Assembly (NCBI RefSeq): GCF_003313245.1
Contig: NZ_QJSD01000014.1
Span: forward strand, 7,501-71,500
DNA length: 64,000 nucleotides
Direction of reading: 5' to 3'
Origin: Primorskyibacter marinus
GTDB taxonomy: Bacteria > Pseudomonadota > Alphaproteobacteria > Rhodobacterales > Rhodobacteraceae
Part shown: one piece after another, positions 27,716-35,678 of the stretch
How positions within the stretch are numbered: the stretch's first letter is position 1
How the letters are laid out: every line of letters begins with the position of its first letter
Position numbers and translations under genes: made by a program
The notes under the pieces: generated by a model
Seen by the model: only the letters and a program-made list of their open reading frames with translations
What the model was told of the DNA's origin: nothing
The model's database searches: none

Positions 27716-28657
27716 ATGACCGATACGAGCATCGACAACCACGCCTATGAGAACGAAGCACAGTTTGGCGATTACTTCGCCTTGCTGAAGCCGCGCGTGA
27801 TGTCGCTGGTGGTGTTCACCGCATTTGTCGGCCTGCTGGCCGCCCCCGTTCCGGTGCATCCGTTCATCGGGTTTGTGTCGATCCTTTTCATCGCCATCGG
27901 CGGCGGCGCGTCTGGCGCGCTCAACATGTGGTGGGATGCCGATATCGACGCGGTTATGAAACGTACGCGCAACCGTCCGATCCCCGCTGGCCGCGTCAGC
28001 GGCGACACGGCGCTGGCCATCGGGGTTGCTTTGGCCGCTTTTGGCGTCATCTTCCTTGGCCTCGCGTCAAACTGGGTCGCGGCGGGCCTTCTGGCCTTCA
28101 CCATTTTCTTCTACGTCGTCATCTATTCCATCTGGCTGAAGCGTTGGACCCCCCAGAACATCGTGATCGGTGGCGCGGCCGGCGCATTCCCTCCGATGAT
28201 CGGCTGGGCTGTTGCGACCGGCGGCATTGCGCCCGAATCAATCCTGATGTTCACCCTGATCTTCATGTGGACCCCACCGCATTTCTGGGCGCTGGCACTG
28301 TTCATGCGGTCCGATTATGACGATGCCGGCGTGCCGATGCTGACCGTGACCCACGGCCGCCGCGCCACCCGCAACCACATTCTTGGCTATACGATCCTGC
28401 TGGCGGCGCTTGCCATCGGCACCGGGTTCACCTCTGTCGGCGGGCCCGTCTATCTGTCCGTGGCCGTGGTGCTGAACGCGCTCTTCCTGAAGGGCGCGGT
28501 GGACATCTGGCGCCGCGACGAAGATATGAGCGAGGCCGACAACTTTGCGGCCGAGCGGAAATTCTTCAAGCTGTCCCTGCTGTATCTTTTCGCGCATTTC
28601 GGCGCCATTCTGATCGAAGCCGGGCTGTCCCGGTTTGGCCTTGGAGGTTGGGCATGA
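27716..28657 (+). CDS. ctaB: Protoheme IX farnesyltransferase (heme O synthase)
   Basis: A 313-residue UbiA-type membrane prenyltransferase that adds a farnesyl chain to heme b, the first step to heme A for the oxidase. The first Asp-rich motif is in [19 protein letters not shown] (N-x3-D-x3-D) and the second in [15 protein letters not shown]. Nine or so hydrophobic helices are visible. A good GGAG precedes the ATG. Its stop codon overlaps the start of the following small gene (28654). Confidence 0.97.
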   Translation: MTDTSIDNHAYENEAQFGDYFALLKPRVMSLVVFTAFVGLLAAPVPVHPFIGFVSILFIAIGGGASGALNMWWDADIDAVMKRTRNRPIPAGRVSGDTALAIGVALAAFGVIFLGLASNWVAAGLLAFTIFFYVVIYSIWLKRWTPQNIVIGGAAGAFPPMIGWAVATGGIAPESILMFTLIFMWTPPHFWALALFMRSDYDDAGVPMLTVTHGRRATRNHILGYTILLAALAIGTGFTSVGGPVYLSVAVVLNALFLKGAVDIWRRDEDMSEADNFAAERKFFKLSLLYLFAHFGAILIEAGLSRFGLGGWA

Positions 28658-28815
28658 GCTTTGGTCAACAACATGAAATCCACAAGCGCCGCTTTGGCCG
28701 CAACCTTGGTGTGGGTCTGGTGCTGGTCGCAGTGATCGCCATCGTTTTCGGCCTGACCGTGGTCAAGGTGACGCGCGGCGACTACGAAGCGCCTCGTTCG
28801 GAAGTACAAAACTGA
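28654..28815 (+). CDS. Small single-span membrane protein in the cytochrome oxidase operon
   Basis: A 53-residue protein starting [17 protein letters not shown], followed by one hydrophobic helix (about residues 19-39, [20 protein letters not shown]) and a short polar tail ending SEVQN. The ATG overlaps the ctaB stop, and its own stop overlaps the ctaG ATG (TGATG), so translation is coupled on both sides. The topology fits the short CoxF/CtaK-like open frame found between ctaB and ctaG in Rhodobacterales oxidase clusters. Its function is not established; a role in oxidase assembly is inferred from position only. Confidence 0.8.
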   Translation: MSFGQQHEIHKRRFGRNLGVGLVLVAVIAIVFGLTVVKVTRGDYEAPRSEVQN

Positions 28816-29399
28816 TGACCATGAATCGACAAAACAAGACCGCTGCACAGCTGGTCGGCGTCGTCGTCGTGATGGGCGCGCTGGCTTGGGCATCTGTGCC
28901 CTTTTATAACTGGTTCTGTCGCGTCACCGGCTTTGGCGGGGTGACCAATGTCGCCACTGTCGCAGGGGCCGACATTCTCGATCAGACGATCAAGATCCGG
29001 TTTGACGCCAGCACCGACCGTGACATGCCGTGGGAATTCAAGCCAATGCAACGCACGATGACGCTGCGCATCGGCGAAGAAGGTCTGGCTTTCTATGAGG
29101 CCTACAACCCCACCGACAAGCCCATCGCCGGTCAGGCCAGCTATAACGTGGCCCCCTATTCCGCTGGTAACTTCTTCTACAAGATCGAGTGTTTCTGCTT
29201 CACCGAGCAGGTCCTGCAACCCGGCGAACGCGTCGAGATGCCGGTCAATTTCTACGTCGATCCCGAAATCGTCGATGATCGCGACGCGAAGCATACGAAC
29301 CACATCACCCTTTCCTATACCTTCCACCAGATCGACCTGCCCGAACAGGCGCAGGCCGCGCTGGAAGACGGTCCCGCCAACGAAAAAAACGTAAACTGA
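28815..29399 (+). CDS. ctaG: Cytochrome c oxidase assembly protein CtaG (Cox11)
   Basis: A 194-residue Cox11-type copper chaperone that delivers copper to CuB in subunit I. One N-terminal membrane anchor (about residues 10-30, with a [14 protein letters not shown] segment after it) is followed by a periplasmic Ig-like domain. The copper-binding motif is [15 protein letters not shown] (CxCF). The domain [21 protein letters not shown] is typical. The start overlaps the preceding small gene. Full length for bacterial members. Confidence 0.96.
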   Translation: MTMNRQNKTAAQLVGVVVVMGALAWASVPFYNWFCRVTGFGGVTNVATVAGADILDQTIKIRFDASTDRDMPWEFKPMQRTMTLRIGEEGLAFYEAYNPTDKPIAGQASYNVAPYSAGNFFYKIECFCFTEQVLQPGERVEMPVNFYVDPEIVDDRDAKHTNHITLSYTFHQIDLPEQAQAALEDGPANEKNVN

Positions 29400-29421
29400 G
29401 CCAAGCCACGAGGGAAACGCA

Positions 29422-30222
29422 ATGGCCCATGTCAAAAACCACGACTACCACATCCTGAACCCCTCGATCTGGCCCCTTCTGGGCGCCGTCGCGGGATTTG
29501 TCATGCTCTTCGGGGCGGTGCTGATGTTCCACGACAATGGCCCTTGGGTCTTTGTGATTGGCGTCGTTGCCACACTTTACGTCATGTTCGGCTGGTGGTC
29601 GGATGTCGTGGTCGAAAGCCATGTTGGCGACCACACGCCGGTTGTTGCCATCGGCCTGCGCTACGGTTTCATTTTCTTCATCACCTCCGAAGTGATGTTC
29701 TTCGCCGCTTGGTTCTGGTCGATCTTCAAACACGCCATGTACCCGATGGGTCCGCTCAGCCCTGCCGTGGACGGTATCTGGCCTCCCGCCGGGATCGAGA
29801 CATTCGACCCTTGGCACCTGCCGCTGATCAACACGCTGATCCTGCTGTGTTCGGGTGCCGCGGCGACATGGGCCCACCACGCGCTTGTGCATGAGAACAA
29901 CCGCGAGGACATGAAATGGGGCCTCGTCATTGCCATCGTTCTGGGCGTGCTGTTCACAATCTTCCAGGCGTACGAGTACAGCCACGCGGCCTTCGGCTTC
30001 TCGGGCAACATCTATGGCGCGAACTTCTTCATGGCGACGGGTTTTCACGGCGCGCATGTGGTGATCGGCACCATCTTCCTGTTCATCTGTCTGATACGCT
30101 TGTTGAAGGGGCATTTCACCCAGGAAAAGCATCTCGGCTTCGAAATGGCGGCCTGGTACTGGCACTTCGTTGACGTGGTCTGGCTGTTCCTCTTCGCCGT
30201 CGTCTACATCTGGGCCGGCTGA
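29422..30222 (+). CDS. coxC: Cytochrome c oxidase subunit III
   Basis: A 266-residue subunit III with seven membrane helices. Recognisable segments include [18 protein letters not shown] at the N-terminus, [30 protein letters not shown]-like [17 protein letters not shown] (conserved His/Glu in the lipid pocket) and the last-helix [20 protein letters not shown]. It stabilises subunit I and proton uptake. A terminator follows 49 bases after the stop. Confidence 0.97.
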   Translation: MAHVKNHDYHILNPSIWPLLGAVAGFVMLFGAVLMFHDNGPWVFVIGVVATLYVMFGWWSDVVVESHVGDHTPVVAIGLRYGFIFFITSEVMFFAAWFWSIFKHAMYPMGPLSPAVDGIWPPAGIETFDPWHLPLINTLILLCSGAAATWAHHALVHENNREDMKWGLVIAIVLGVLFTIFQAYEYSHAAFGFSGNIYGANFFMATGFHGAHVVIGTIFLFICLIRLLKGHFTQEKHLGFEMAAWYWHFVDVVWLFLFAVVYIWAG

Positions 30223-30270
30223 GCGTCTCGCCGATTGCGGTTGAATTCAGGCACCGCAAAGGCATAAACC

Positions 30271-30300
30271 AAGGCGCGTCCATCCGGGCGCGCCTTTTTT
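30271..30300 (+). terminator. Rho-independent terminator after coxC
   Basis: An 8-bp stem (AAGGCGCG with CGCGCCTT) around a 10-base loop and directly followed by a T run (CCTTTTTT). It separates the oxidase genes from the SURF1-thrC unit, although SURF1 starts only 22 bases later, so readthrough or a promoter inside this region is needed for SURF1. Confidence 0.8.
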
Positions 30301-30321
30301 CATGGAACGGACCCGTCTTTA

Positions 30322-31008
30322 GTGAAGCGCCTTTATCTGACCCTGATTTTCGCTGCGGTCTGTGCCGCGATCCTGCTGTCGCTTGGCGTCTGGCAGATGC
30401 AGCGTCTGGACTGGAAACGTGGCGTGCTGTCCCGGATTGAATCCACCATTGCGGGCGATCCCATCCCCCTGCCCGTCACCCCCGACCCCAAGGCGCAAAA
30501 GTACCGCCCGGTCGATCTGCGCGGCAGTATCGGCGCGGGCGAATTGCATGTGCTGGTATCGGTCAAACGCGTTGGTGCGGGCTACCGGATCATTGCGCCC
30601 TTCACCACGGATGCGGGCCGCACCATCCTGTTGGATCGCGGTTTTGTTCCGGTCGAGGAGAAGGATCAGACCCACCGCACCGGCAAGACTCATATCATCG
30701 GGAACCTGCACTGGCCCGACGACCGCAACAGCGCAACGCCCGACAATGACATCCCCGGTAATATCTGGTTCGCGCGGGACATCGACGCGATGGCACAACA
30801 ACTGGACACCGAACCGTTTCTGGTGATCGCGCGCAGCGAAACCCCCGAAGCGCCCGGTTTGACGCCGCTGCCGGTGGACATCAGCGGGATTCCGAACGAT
30901 CACTTGCAATATGCCATAACGTGGTTTTCGCTGGCCGCGATCTGGCTCATCATGTCTGCCGCCTATGTGCTGCGGCTGCGCAAAGGCAAGGAAGGCCGAA
31001 GAACGTGA
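30322..31008 (+). CDS. SURF1 family cytochrome oxidase assembly protein
   Basis: A 228-residue SURF1/Shy1 homologue that assists heme A insertion into subunit I. It has the two-helix layout, one at residues 5-25 (LTLIFAAVCAAILLSLGVWQ) and one near the C-terminus (AITWFSLAAIWLIMSAAYVL), with a periplasmic domain between. Motifs LGVWQMQRLDWK and YRPVDLRG are family landmarks, as is ILLDRGFVP. The start is a GTG. Its stop overlaps the GTG start of thrC (GTGA), so the two are coupled. Confidence 0.93.
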   Translation: MKRLYLTLIFAAVCAAILLSLGVWQMQRLDWKRGVLSRIESTIAGDPIPLPVTPDPKAQKYRPVDLRGSIGAGELHVLVSVKRVGAGYRIIAPFTTDAGRTILLDRGFVPVEEKDQTHRTGKTHIIGNLHWPDDRNSATPDNDIPGNIWFARDIDAMAQQLDTEPFLVIARSETPEAPGLTPLPVDISGIPNDHLQYAITWFSLAAIWLIMSAAYVLRLRKGKEGRRT

Positions 31009-32393
31009 AATATATCTCGACACGGGGCAGCGCCCCCGCTTTGACATTCGAAGAGGCGATGCTGAGCGGGTTGGCCCGTGACGGCGGGCTATATGTGCCC
31101 GAGAGCATCCCACAGATGAGCGCCGCAGATATTCGCGCCCTGAACGGCCTGCCTTACGAGGAAATCGCCTTTCGCGTCATGCGTCCTTTCGTGGGCGACA
31201 CGTTCAGCGACGAGACGTTCGCCGATCTGATCGCCAAGGCCTATGCCGGGTTCGGGCATAACGCCCGCGCGCCGCTGGTGCAGTTGGCACCCAATCATTT
31301 CCTGCTGGAACTGTTCCACGGGCCGACACTGGCCTTCAAGGACTTTGCCATGCAATTGATCGGGCAGTTGTTCGAAGAGGCGCTGACCCGGCGCGGCGAG
31401 CGTGTGACCATTGTCGGTGCCACCTCCGGCGATACCGGATCGGCGGCGATCGAAGCGTTCCGTGGCTTGGATGCGGTCGACGTTTTCATCCTGTTCCCGC
31501 ATGGCCGCGTGTCCGAGGTGCAGCGCCGCCAGATGACCACACCGGCCGAATCCAACGTGCATGCGCTGGCGATGGACGGGCATTTCGATGACTGTCAGGC
31601 GCGGCTCAAGGATATGTTCAACGATTTCGACTTTAGGGACGAGGTTCGGCTGGCCGGTGTGAACTCGATCAACTGGGCGCGGGTTCTGGCGCAGGTTGTC
31701 TACTACTTCTCTTCCGCTGTCAGCCTTGGCGCGCCTGATCGCAAGATCAGCTTTACCGTGCCGACCGGCAATTTCGGCGACATCTTCGCGGGCTACATTG
31801 CCAAGCGCATGGGTCTGCCCATCGACCGGCTGGTGGTCGCGACCAACCAGAACGACATTCTGCATCGGTGTCTGACGGGGGGCGATTACCACACCTCCGA
31901 GGTGCGCCCCTCTATCAGCCCGTCGATGGATATTCAGGTATCCTCCAACTTTGAACGCGCGCTGTTTGATGCATATGGGCGCGATGGCAAGGCCGTGGCG
32001 CAACTGATGGACGAACTGAAATCGGGCGGGTTCAAAGTCAGCCAGGGCGCGCTTCAGGCGCTCGCGGAAAACTTCGATTCCGGTCGCGTGTCCGAAGAAG
32101 AAACCTTGGCCACGATCAAAACCGCCCATGCCAGCATGGGCGAACTGCTATGCCCGCATTCTGCCGTGGGCGTCAAGGTTGCCGAAGCACAGCGCGACCC
32201 GTCCACGCCGATGATCACACTGGCCACCGCGCATCCGGCTAAATTCCCTGATGCGGTCGAAAAGGCCAGCGGTATGCGTCCGGGGCTTCCCGAACGCATG
32301 GCGGACCTGTATGACCGGCCCGAACGCGTCACCCGGATTGAAAACGATCTTGGGGCCCTCGAAACCCTTATCCGCGAAAGACTTGCCAATTGA
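31005..32393 (+). CDS. thrC: Threonine synthase
   Basis: A 462-residue PLP-dependent threonine synthase of the long bacterial type, converting O-phosphohomoserine to threonine. The N-terminus KYISTRGSAPALTFEEAMLSG and DGGLYVPESIP are typical. The PLP Lys is in HGPTLAFKDFAMQ. Phosphate binding is TSGDTGSAAIEAF, and NSINWARVLAQVVYYF is another family block. Translation likely starts at the GTG overlapping the SURF1 stop, because residues upstream show no similarity. lysC of the same pathway is 20 kb away. Confidence 0.96.
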   Translation: MKYISTRGSAPALTFEEAMLSGLARDGGLYVPESIPQMSAADIRALNGLPYEEIAFRVMRPFVGDTFSDETFADLIAKAYAGFGHNARAPLVQLAPNHFLLELFHGPTLAFKDFAMQLIGQLFEEALTRRGERVTIVGATSGDTGSAAIEAFRGLDAVDVFILFPHGRVSEVQRRQMTTPAESNVHALAMDGHFDDCQARLKDMFNDFDFRDEVRLAGVNSINWARVLAQVVYYFSSAVSLGAPDRKISFTVPTGNFGDIFAGYIAKRMGLPIDRLVVATNQNDILHRCLTGGDYHTSEVRPSISPSMDIQVSSNFERALFDAYGRDGKAVAQLMDELKSGGFKVSQGALQALAENFDSGRVSEEETLATIKTAHASMGELLCPHSAVGVKVAEAQRDPSTPMITLATAHPAKFPDAVEKASGMRPGLPERMADLYDRPERVTRIENDLGALETLIRERLAN

Positions 32394-33652
32394 CCGTCAG
32401 AACCACCACGCTTGCCAATGGCTTCCGTATCGTCACCGAACACATGCCCAGCCTGCAATCCGCGGCTATCGGTATCTGGGTGACAGCTGGCGGACGGCAT
32501 GAGCGACCGGAACAGAACGGTATCGCGCATTTCCTTGAACATATGGCTTTCAAGGGGACCAAGACGCGCAGCGCCTTGAAGATCGCCGAGGAAATCGAGG
32601 ATGTGGGCGGCTATATCAACGCCTATACCAGCCGCGAGGTTACCGCCTATTACGCGCGTGTGCTGAAGGCCGATGTGCCACTGGCGATGGATGTGATCGC
32701 GGATATTCTGCTCAACCCGGTTTTCGATGCCAAGGAAATCGAGATCGAGCGTGGCGTGATCTTGCAGGAAATCGGCCAGTCGCATGACACGCCGGACGAT
32801 GTGATCTTTGACTGGTTGCAGGAACGGGCCTACCCCGATCAGCCGATGGGCCGCACCATTCTGGGCGAGGTTGACCGCGTCAGCGGGTTCAGCCGGGACG
32901 ATCTGGCGGGCTTCGTGAACGAACATTACGGCCCCGACCAGATGATCCTGTCCGCCGCCGGTGCCGTGGACCATGACGCCATCGTTGCCATGGCCGAGGA
33001 TCTTTTTGGCGATCTCAAGCCGCGCAATGCGGCCGTCGCGGTGCCTGCACGCTTCTCGGGGGGGGATTTCCGCCGCGACAAGGATCTGGAACAGGCGCAT
33101 TTCGCACTGGCATTCGAATCGCCCGGCTACCGCGATGACAGCATCTATACCGCGCAGATCTGGTCTGTGGCGCTTGGCGGCGGCATGTCCTCGCGCCTGT
33201 TTCAGGAAATCCGCGAAAAGCGCGGGCTGTGCTACACGATCTTTGCGCAGACCGGTGCCTATGCCGATACCGGCATGACCACGATCTATGCCGGCACCAG
33301 TGGCGAACAGTTGGGCGAATTGATCGGGCTGACGATTGACGAATTGAAGCGCGCCGCGGACGACATGACGCAGGCCGAGGTCGAACGTGCCCGCGCGCAG
33401 ATGAAGGCCGGCATGTTGATGGGGCTGGAAAGCCCGTCCTCACGCGCCGAACGTCATGCACGGATGATCCAGATCTGGGGGCGCATCCCCCCGCTGGAAG
33501 AAACCGTGGCGCGGATAGAGGCCGTGACCCTGCCGAATGTGCGCGACTTTGCAGGTGCCATCGCCAGCTCTGCCCCTACCGCGCTGGCGCTTTACGGGCC
33601 GATCGGCACCGCGCCGACGATCGATGACTTGCAGGCCCGCCGGGTGGCCTGA
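32390..33652 (+). CDS. M16 family zinc peptidase (processing-peptidase type)
   Basis: A 420-residue M16 peptidase. The inverted zinc motif is AHFLEHMAFKGT (HxxEH), and the third ligand Glu is in EIERGVILQEIGQ. The glycine-rich loop is LGGGMSSRLFQEIREKRGL. It resembles the beta subunit of mitochondrial processing peptidase. No signal peptide is visible, so it probably acts in the cytoplasm on small peptides. It begins with TTG overlapping the thrC stop (TTGA), and its stop overlaps the GNAT start. thrC-M16-GNAT is a recurring gene order in Rhodobacterales. Confidence 0.94.
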   Translation: MTVRTTTLANGFRIVTEHMPSLQSAAIGIWVTAGGRHERPEQNGIAHFLEHMAFKGTKTRSALKIAEEIEDVGGYINAYTSREVTAYYARVLKADVPLAMDVIADILLNPVFDAKEIEIERGVILQEIGQSHDTPDDVIFDWLQERAYPDQPMGRTILGEVDRVSGFSRDDLAGFVNEHYGPDQMILSAAGAVDHDAIVAMAEDLFGDLKPRNAAVAVPARFSGGDFRRDKDLEQAHFALAFESPGYRDDSIYTAQIWSVALGGGMSSRLFQEIREKRGLCYTIFAQTGAYADTGMTTIYAGTSGEQLGELIGLTIDELKRAADDMTQAEVERARAQMKAGMLMGLESPSSRAERHARMIQIWGRIPPLEETVARIEAVTLPNVRDFAGAIASSAPTALALYGPIGTAPTIDDLQARRVA

Positions 33653-34236
33653 TGCTGCTGTCCCGGCGCAAGGTCAGGATAGAGACCGAAAGACTGACCC
33701 TGCGCCCGCCGCAGCATTCGGATTTCAATGCCTGGACATCCCTGCGCCATGACAGCGCCGATTTCCTGACGCCCTGGGAACCCACCTGGTCCAATGACCA
33801 TCTCAGCCGCAAGGCATTCACGAACCGTGTCTACTGGGCGTCCCGCTCTGTTTCCGGCGGCACGGCACTGCCGATGTTCCTGATCCGGCGCGAGGATGAC
33901 ATGCTGCTGGGTGCCATAACACTGGACAATATCCGCCGCGGCCCGTCGCAATCGGGCACGCTTGGCTATTGGATCGGCGCACCATTTGCACGGCACGGTT
34001 ATATGCGAGAGGCGATCCGGGCGATCGAGCATCACGCCTTCACCCGGATGGACCTTAGCCGGTTGGAGGCCGCCTGCCTCCCGGAAAACCTTGCGTCGCG
34101 GGCGGTGCTGGAAGGCTGCGGTTTCAAATATGAAGGCGTGGCGCAAAGCTATCTTCAGATCAACGGACGCTGGCGGACGCATGTTCTTTATTCCGCGCTG
34201 CGCATGGATCGGCGCGGCCGCACCGAAACCGGCTGA
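33652..34236 (+). CDS. RimJ/RimL-type GNAT acetyltransferase
   Basis: A 194-residue GNAT protein of the ribosomal-protein alanine acetyltransferase type. It opens with RIETERLTLRPPQHSDFNAW. The acetyl-CoA site is in SGTLGYWIGAPFARHGYMRE, and the C-terminal landmark is FKYEGVAQSYLQINGRWRTH. It would acetylate an N-terminal amine of a protein or a small amine. The ATG overlaps the M16 stop (TGATG), making it the final gene of the SURF1-thrC chain. Confidence 0.9.
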   Translation: MLLSRRKVRIETERLTLRPPQHSDFNAWTSLRHDSADFLTPWEPTWSNDHLSRKAFTNRVYWASRSVSGGTALPMFLIRREDDMLLGAITLDNIRRGPSQSGTLGYWIGAPFARHGYMREAIRAIEHHAFTRMDLSRLEAACLPENLASRAVLEGCGFKYEGVAQSYLQINGRWRTHVLYSALRMDRRGRTETG

Positions 34237-34476
34237 CATCTTTCTTCCCGATGCATTTGCCAATAAGCTCTGGCTCTTTGGCATCCGCGATACCGCCCAC
34301 CCTCTGACGTGTCGTTCGTCACAAATAAGTTCAGCAGACTTCCATTAGCGGTTCAGCGGATCCTCACGGCATGGAAGCGGTCATCCCTGATCACCCGAGC
34401 GCCCAAAAGTGCCGTTTTGGCCAGGGCGGAAGCCGTGATTGCAGCGCTATGAAACTCGGTAGATTTTTGGGCTTTG

Positions 34477-34836
34477 TCACCCTGCACGCGGGGCGACGAG
34501 GATCAAGCTGGCACCAATCAGGCACAGGGCTGCGCCTGCAAAATCCCAGAAATCCGGCCGTTGCCCTTCCGCACCCCACATCCAGAGGAGCGAGGCGGCG
34601 ATATAGACACCCCCATAGGCCGCGAAGGCGCGCCCTGCGAAGCCAGTCTCGACCTGCGCAAGCAACCAGCCGAACAGCGCGAGGCTCGCAATGCCCGGAA
34701 GAAGCCAAAGCACGGATGCACCGCTCCGCCACCAAGCCCAGATGGCGAAGCAACCGGCGATTTCGGCCAGCGCAGCGAGCGGGTAGATGAGCGCCGCCAA
34801 CGTCAGATGCCAGTCCCGTCGTGATTGGACAGGCAT
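34477..34836 (-). CDS. YnfA/UPF0060 family small membrane protein
   Basis: A 119-residue protein with four predicted membrane helices. Family blocks are [39 protein letters not shown] and [20 protein letters not shown]. YnfA is related to small multidrug-resistance pumps, but its substrate is not settled. The annotated ATG overlaps the 3' end of merR by 34 bases; a later start is possible, since family members usually begin a few residues before LTLAALIYP. With merR it forms a two-gene leftward unit. Confidence 0.88.
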   Translation of the reverse strand: MPVQSRRDWHLTLAALIYPLAALAEIAGCFAIWAWWRSGASVLWLLPGIASLALFGWLLAQVETGFAGRAFAAYGGVYIAASLLWMWGAEGQRPDFWDFAGAALCLIGASLILVAPRAG

Positions 34837-35231
34837 TCCTCATGATCGCGCAGCACCTCGAGAATGCGGCAATCGGCAACCCGGTCAGCACTGCATTCGC
34901 TGAGCATCCGTTGCAGCTCGATCCGAAGCGCCTTCAGCCGGGTGATGCGGGCCTCGACCTCCTGCAATTGTCTCTGGGCGACCGCGTCGATCTGCGCGCA
35001 GGATCGTTCAGGGCTGTCCGAAAGGTCCAGCAACTCCCGAATTGCCTCAAGAGAAAATCCGAGTTCGCGGGAGTGGCGGATGAACGCGAGACGATCAAGC
35101 CCCGCGTTGCCGTACCGGCGCTGACCGCCTTCGGTCCGCCCCGGCTCCGGCATCAAGCCGATTTGTTCGTAGTAACGGATCGTCTGTACTTTCGCGCCGG
35201 TCCGCTTGGCAAGTGTGCCGATCGACAACAT
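34803..35231 (-). CDS. MerR family metal-responsive regulator
   Basis: A 142-residue MerR regulator resembling the Zn/Cd/Pb (ZntR/CadR/PbrR) group. The DNA-binding domain is [20 protein letters not shown] followed by [21 protein letters not shown] dimerisation coiled coil spans about residues 75-120. Metal-binding Cys candidates are [10 protein letters not shown] (near residue 75) and the C-terminal [16 protein letters not shown]. The start 35231 has an AGGAGG site. It is divergent from the P-type ATPase gene, whose promoter carries a MerR-type operator, so it most likely activates that gene in response to a divalent metal. Confidence 0.9.
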   Translation of the reverse strand: MLSIGTLAKRTGAKVQTIRYYEQIGLMPEPGRTEGGQRRYGNAGLDRLAFIRHSRELGFSLEAIRELLDLSDSPERSCAQIDAVAQRQLQEVEARITRLKALRIELQRMLSECSADRVADCRILEVLRDHEECLSNHDGTGI

Positions 35232-35248
35232 GGGAAGCCTCCTGATTG

Positions 35249-35263
35249 CTACAGCCATTGTAG
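35249..35263. promoter_or_regulatory. MerR operator-like dyad in the merR leader
   Basis: CTACA-GCCAT-TGTAG is a perfect 5-5-5 inverted repeat, ending 18 bases before the merR start codon. Its half-sites match those of the operators near 35345 and 35588. It may allow autorepression; it overlaps the region just upstream of the AGGAGG site. Confidence 0.5.
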
Positions 35264-35331
35264 ATTTCGTCGCTCGGACAGGCAAGGGTTTCACGAACAG
35301 GTTATTTGCATGTTTGCGATCAGAAAAGAGC

Positions 35332-35362
35332 CTGAACCTCAGGCTGCTGTAGCTTCTATGCA
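35332..35362 (+). promoter_or_regulatory. Putative MerR-type promoter upstream of a possible gene relic
   Basis: CTGAAC, a 19-base spacer and TATGCA form a rightward promoter with the long spacer typical of MerR-controlled genes. The spacer CTCAGGCTGCTGTAGCTTC is related to the operator at 35579-35597, sharing GAACCT and CTGCTGTAG-like parts. There is no complete gene directly behind it, only a short open frame at 35400. Confidence 0.45.
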
Positions 35363-35399
35363 AGCGTCAAAATGAGAAACCGCAAAGCATTCTGAGCAG

Positions 35400-35678
35400 A
35401 TGACGAGACTTCAGAAAGGTTTATGTGCGGCCGTCGCTGTCGCCGCGCCAGACGCGGCGGGACTGGCCGCCCTCTACCCGAACGAGTGGGGCGATGGATA
35501 CGCAGCAGGGCGGCACCGATCGATCTTCGGGAGAGGACGGGTCAGGTTATTTATCAAGAAACTGGAATTCTGCCTTGAACCTATAGTTGCTGTAGATCGT
35601 ATATCGGGTTCCGACGGGAATCACGATGGAGAGATACAATGTCGGACGGCGGGGCAGCACAGCGCGAATGGCGGGTGA
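35400..35678 (+). pseudogene. Possible remnant of an exported metal-related gene
   Basis: An open frame starting MTRLQKGLCAAVAVAAPDAA has a signal-peptide-like beginning (basic start, hydrophobic Ala/Val stretch), then loses protein character and overlaps the start of the P-type ATPase gene in another frame. It sits behind a MerR-type promoter. I read it as the start of a lost periplasmic gene whose middle and end were deleted, but it could also be chance. The family is not recognised. Confidence 0.2.
35575..35605 (+). promoter_or_regulatory. MerR-type promoter and operator of the P-type ATPase gene
   Basis: TTGAAC at 35575 and TATATC at 35600 are separated by exactly 19 bases, the over-long spacing MerR activators correct by untwisting DNA. 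Between them lies the dyad ACCTATAG-TTG-CTGTAGAT (35579-35597), close to Pb/Cd/Zn-type MerR operators. It is 33 bases ahead of the ATPase start codon. Confidence 0.8.
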
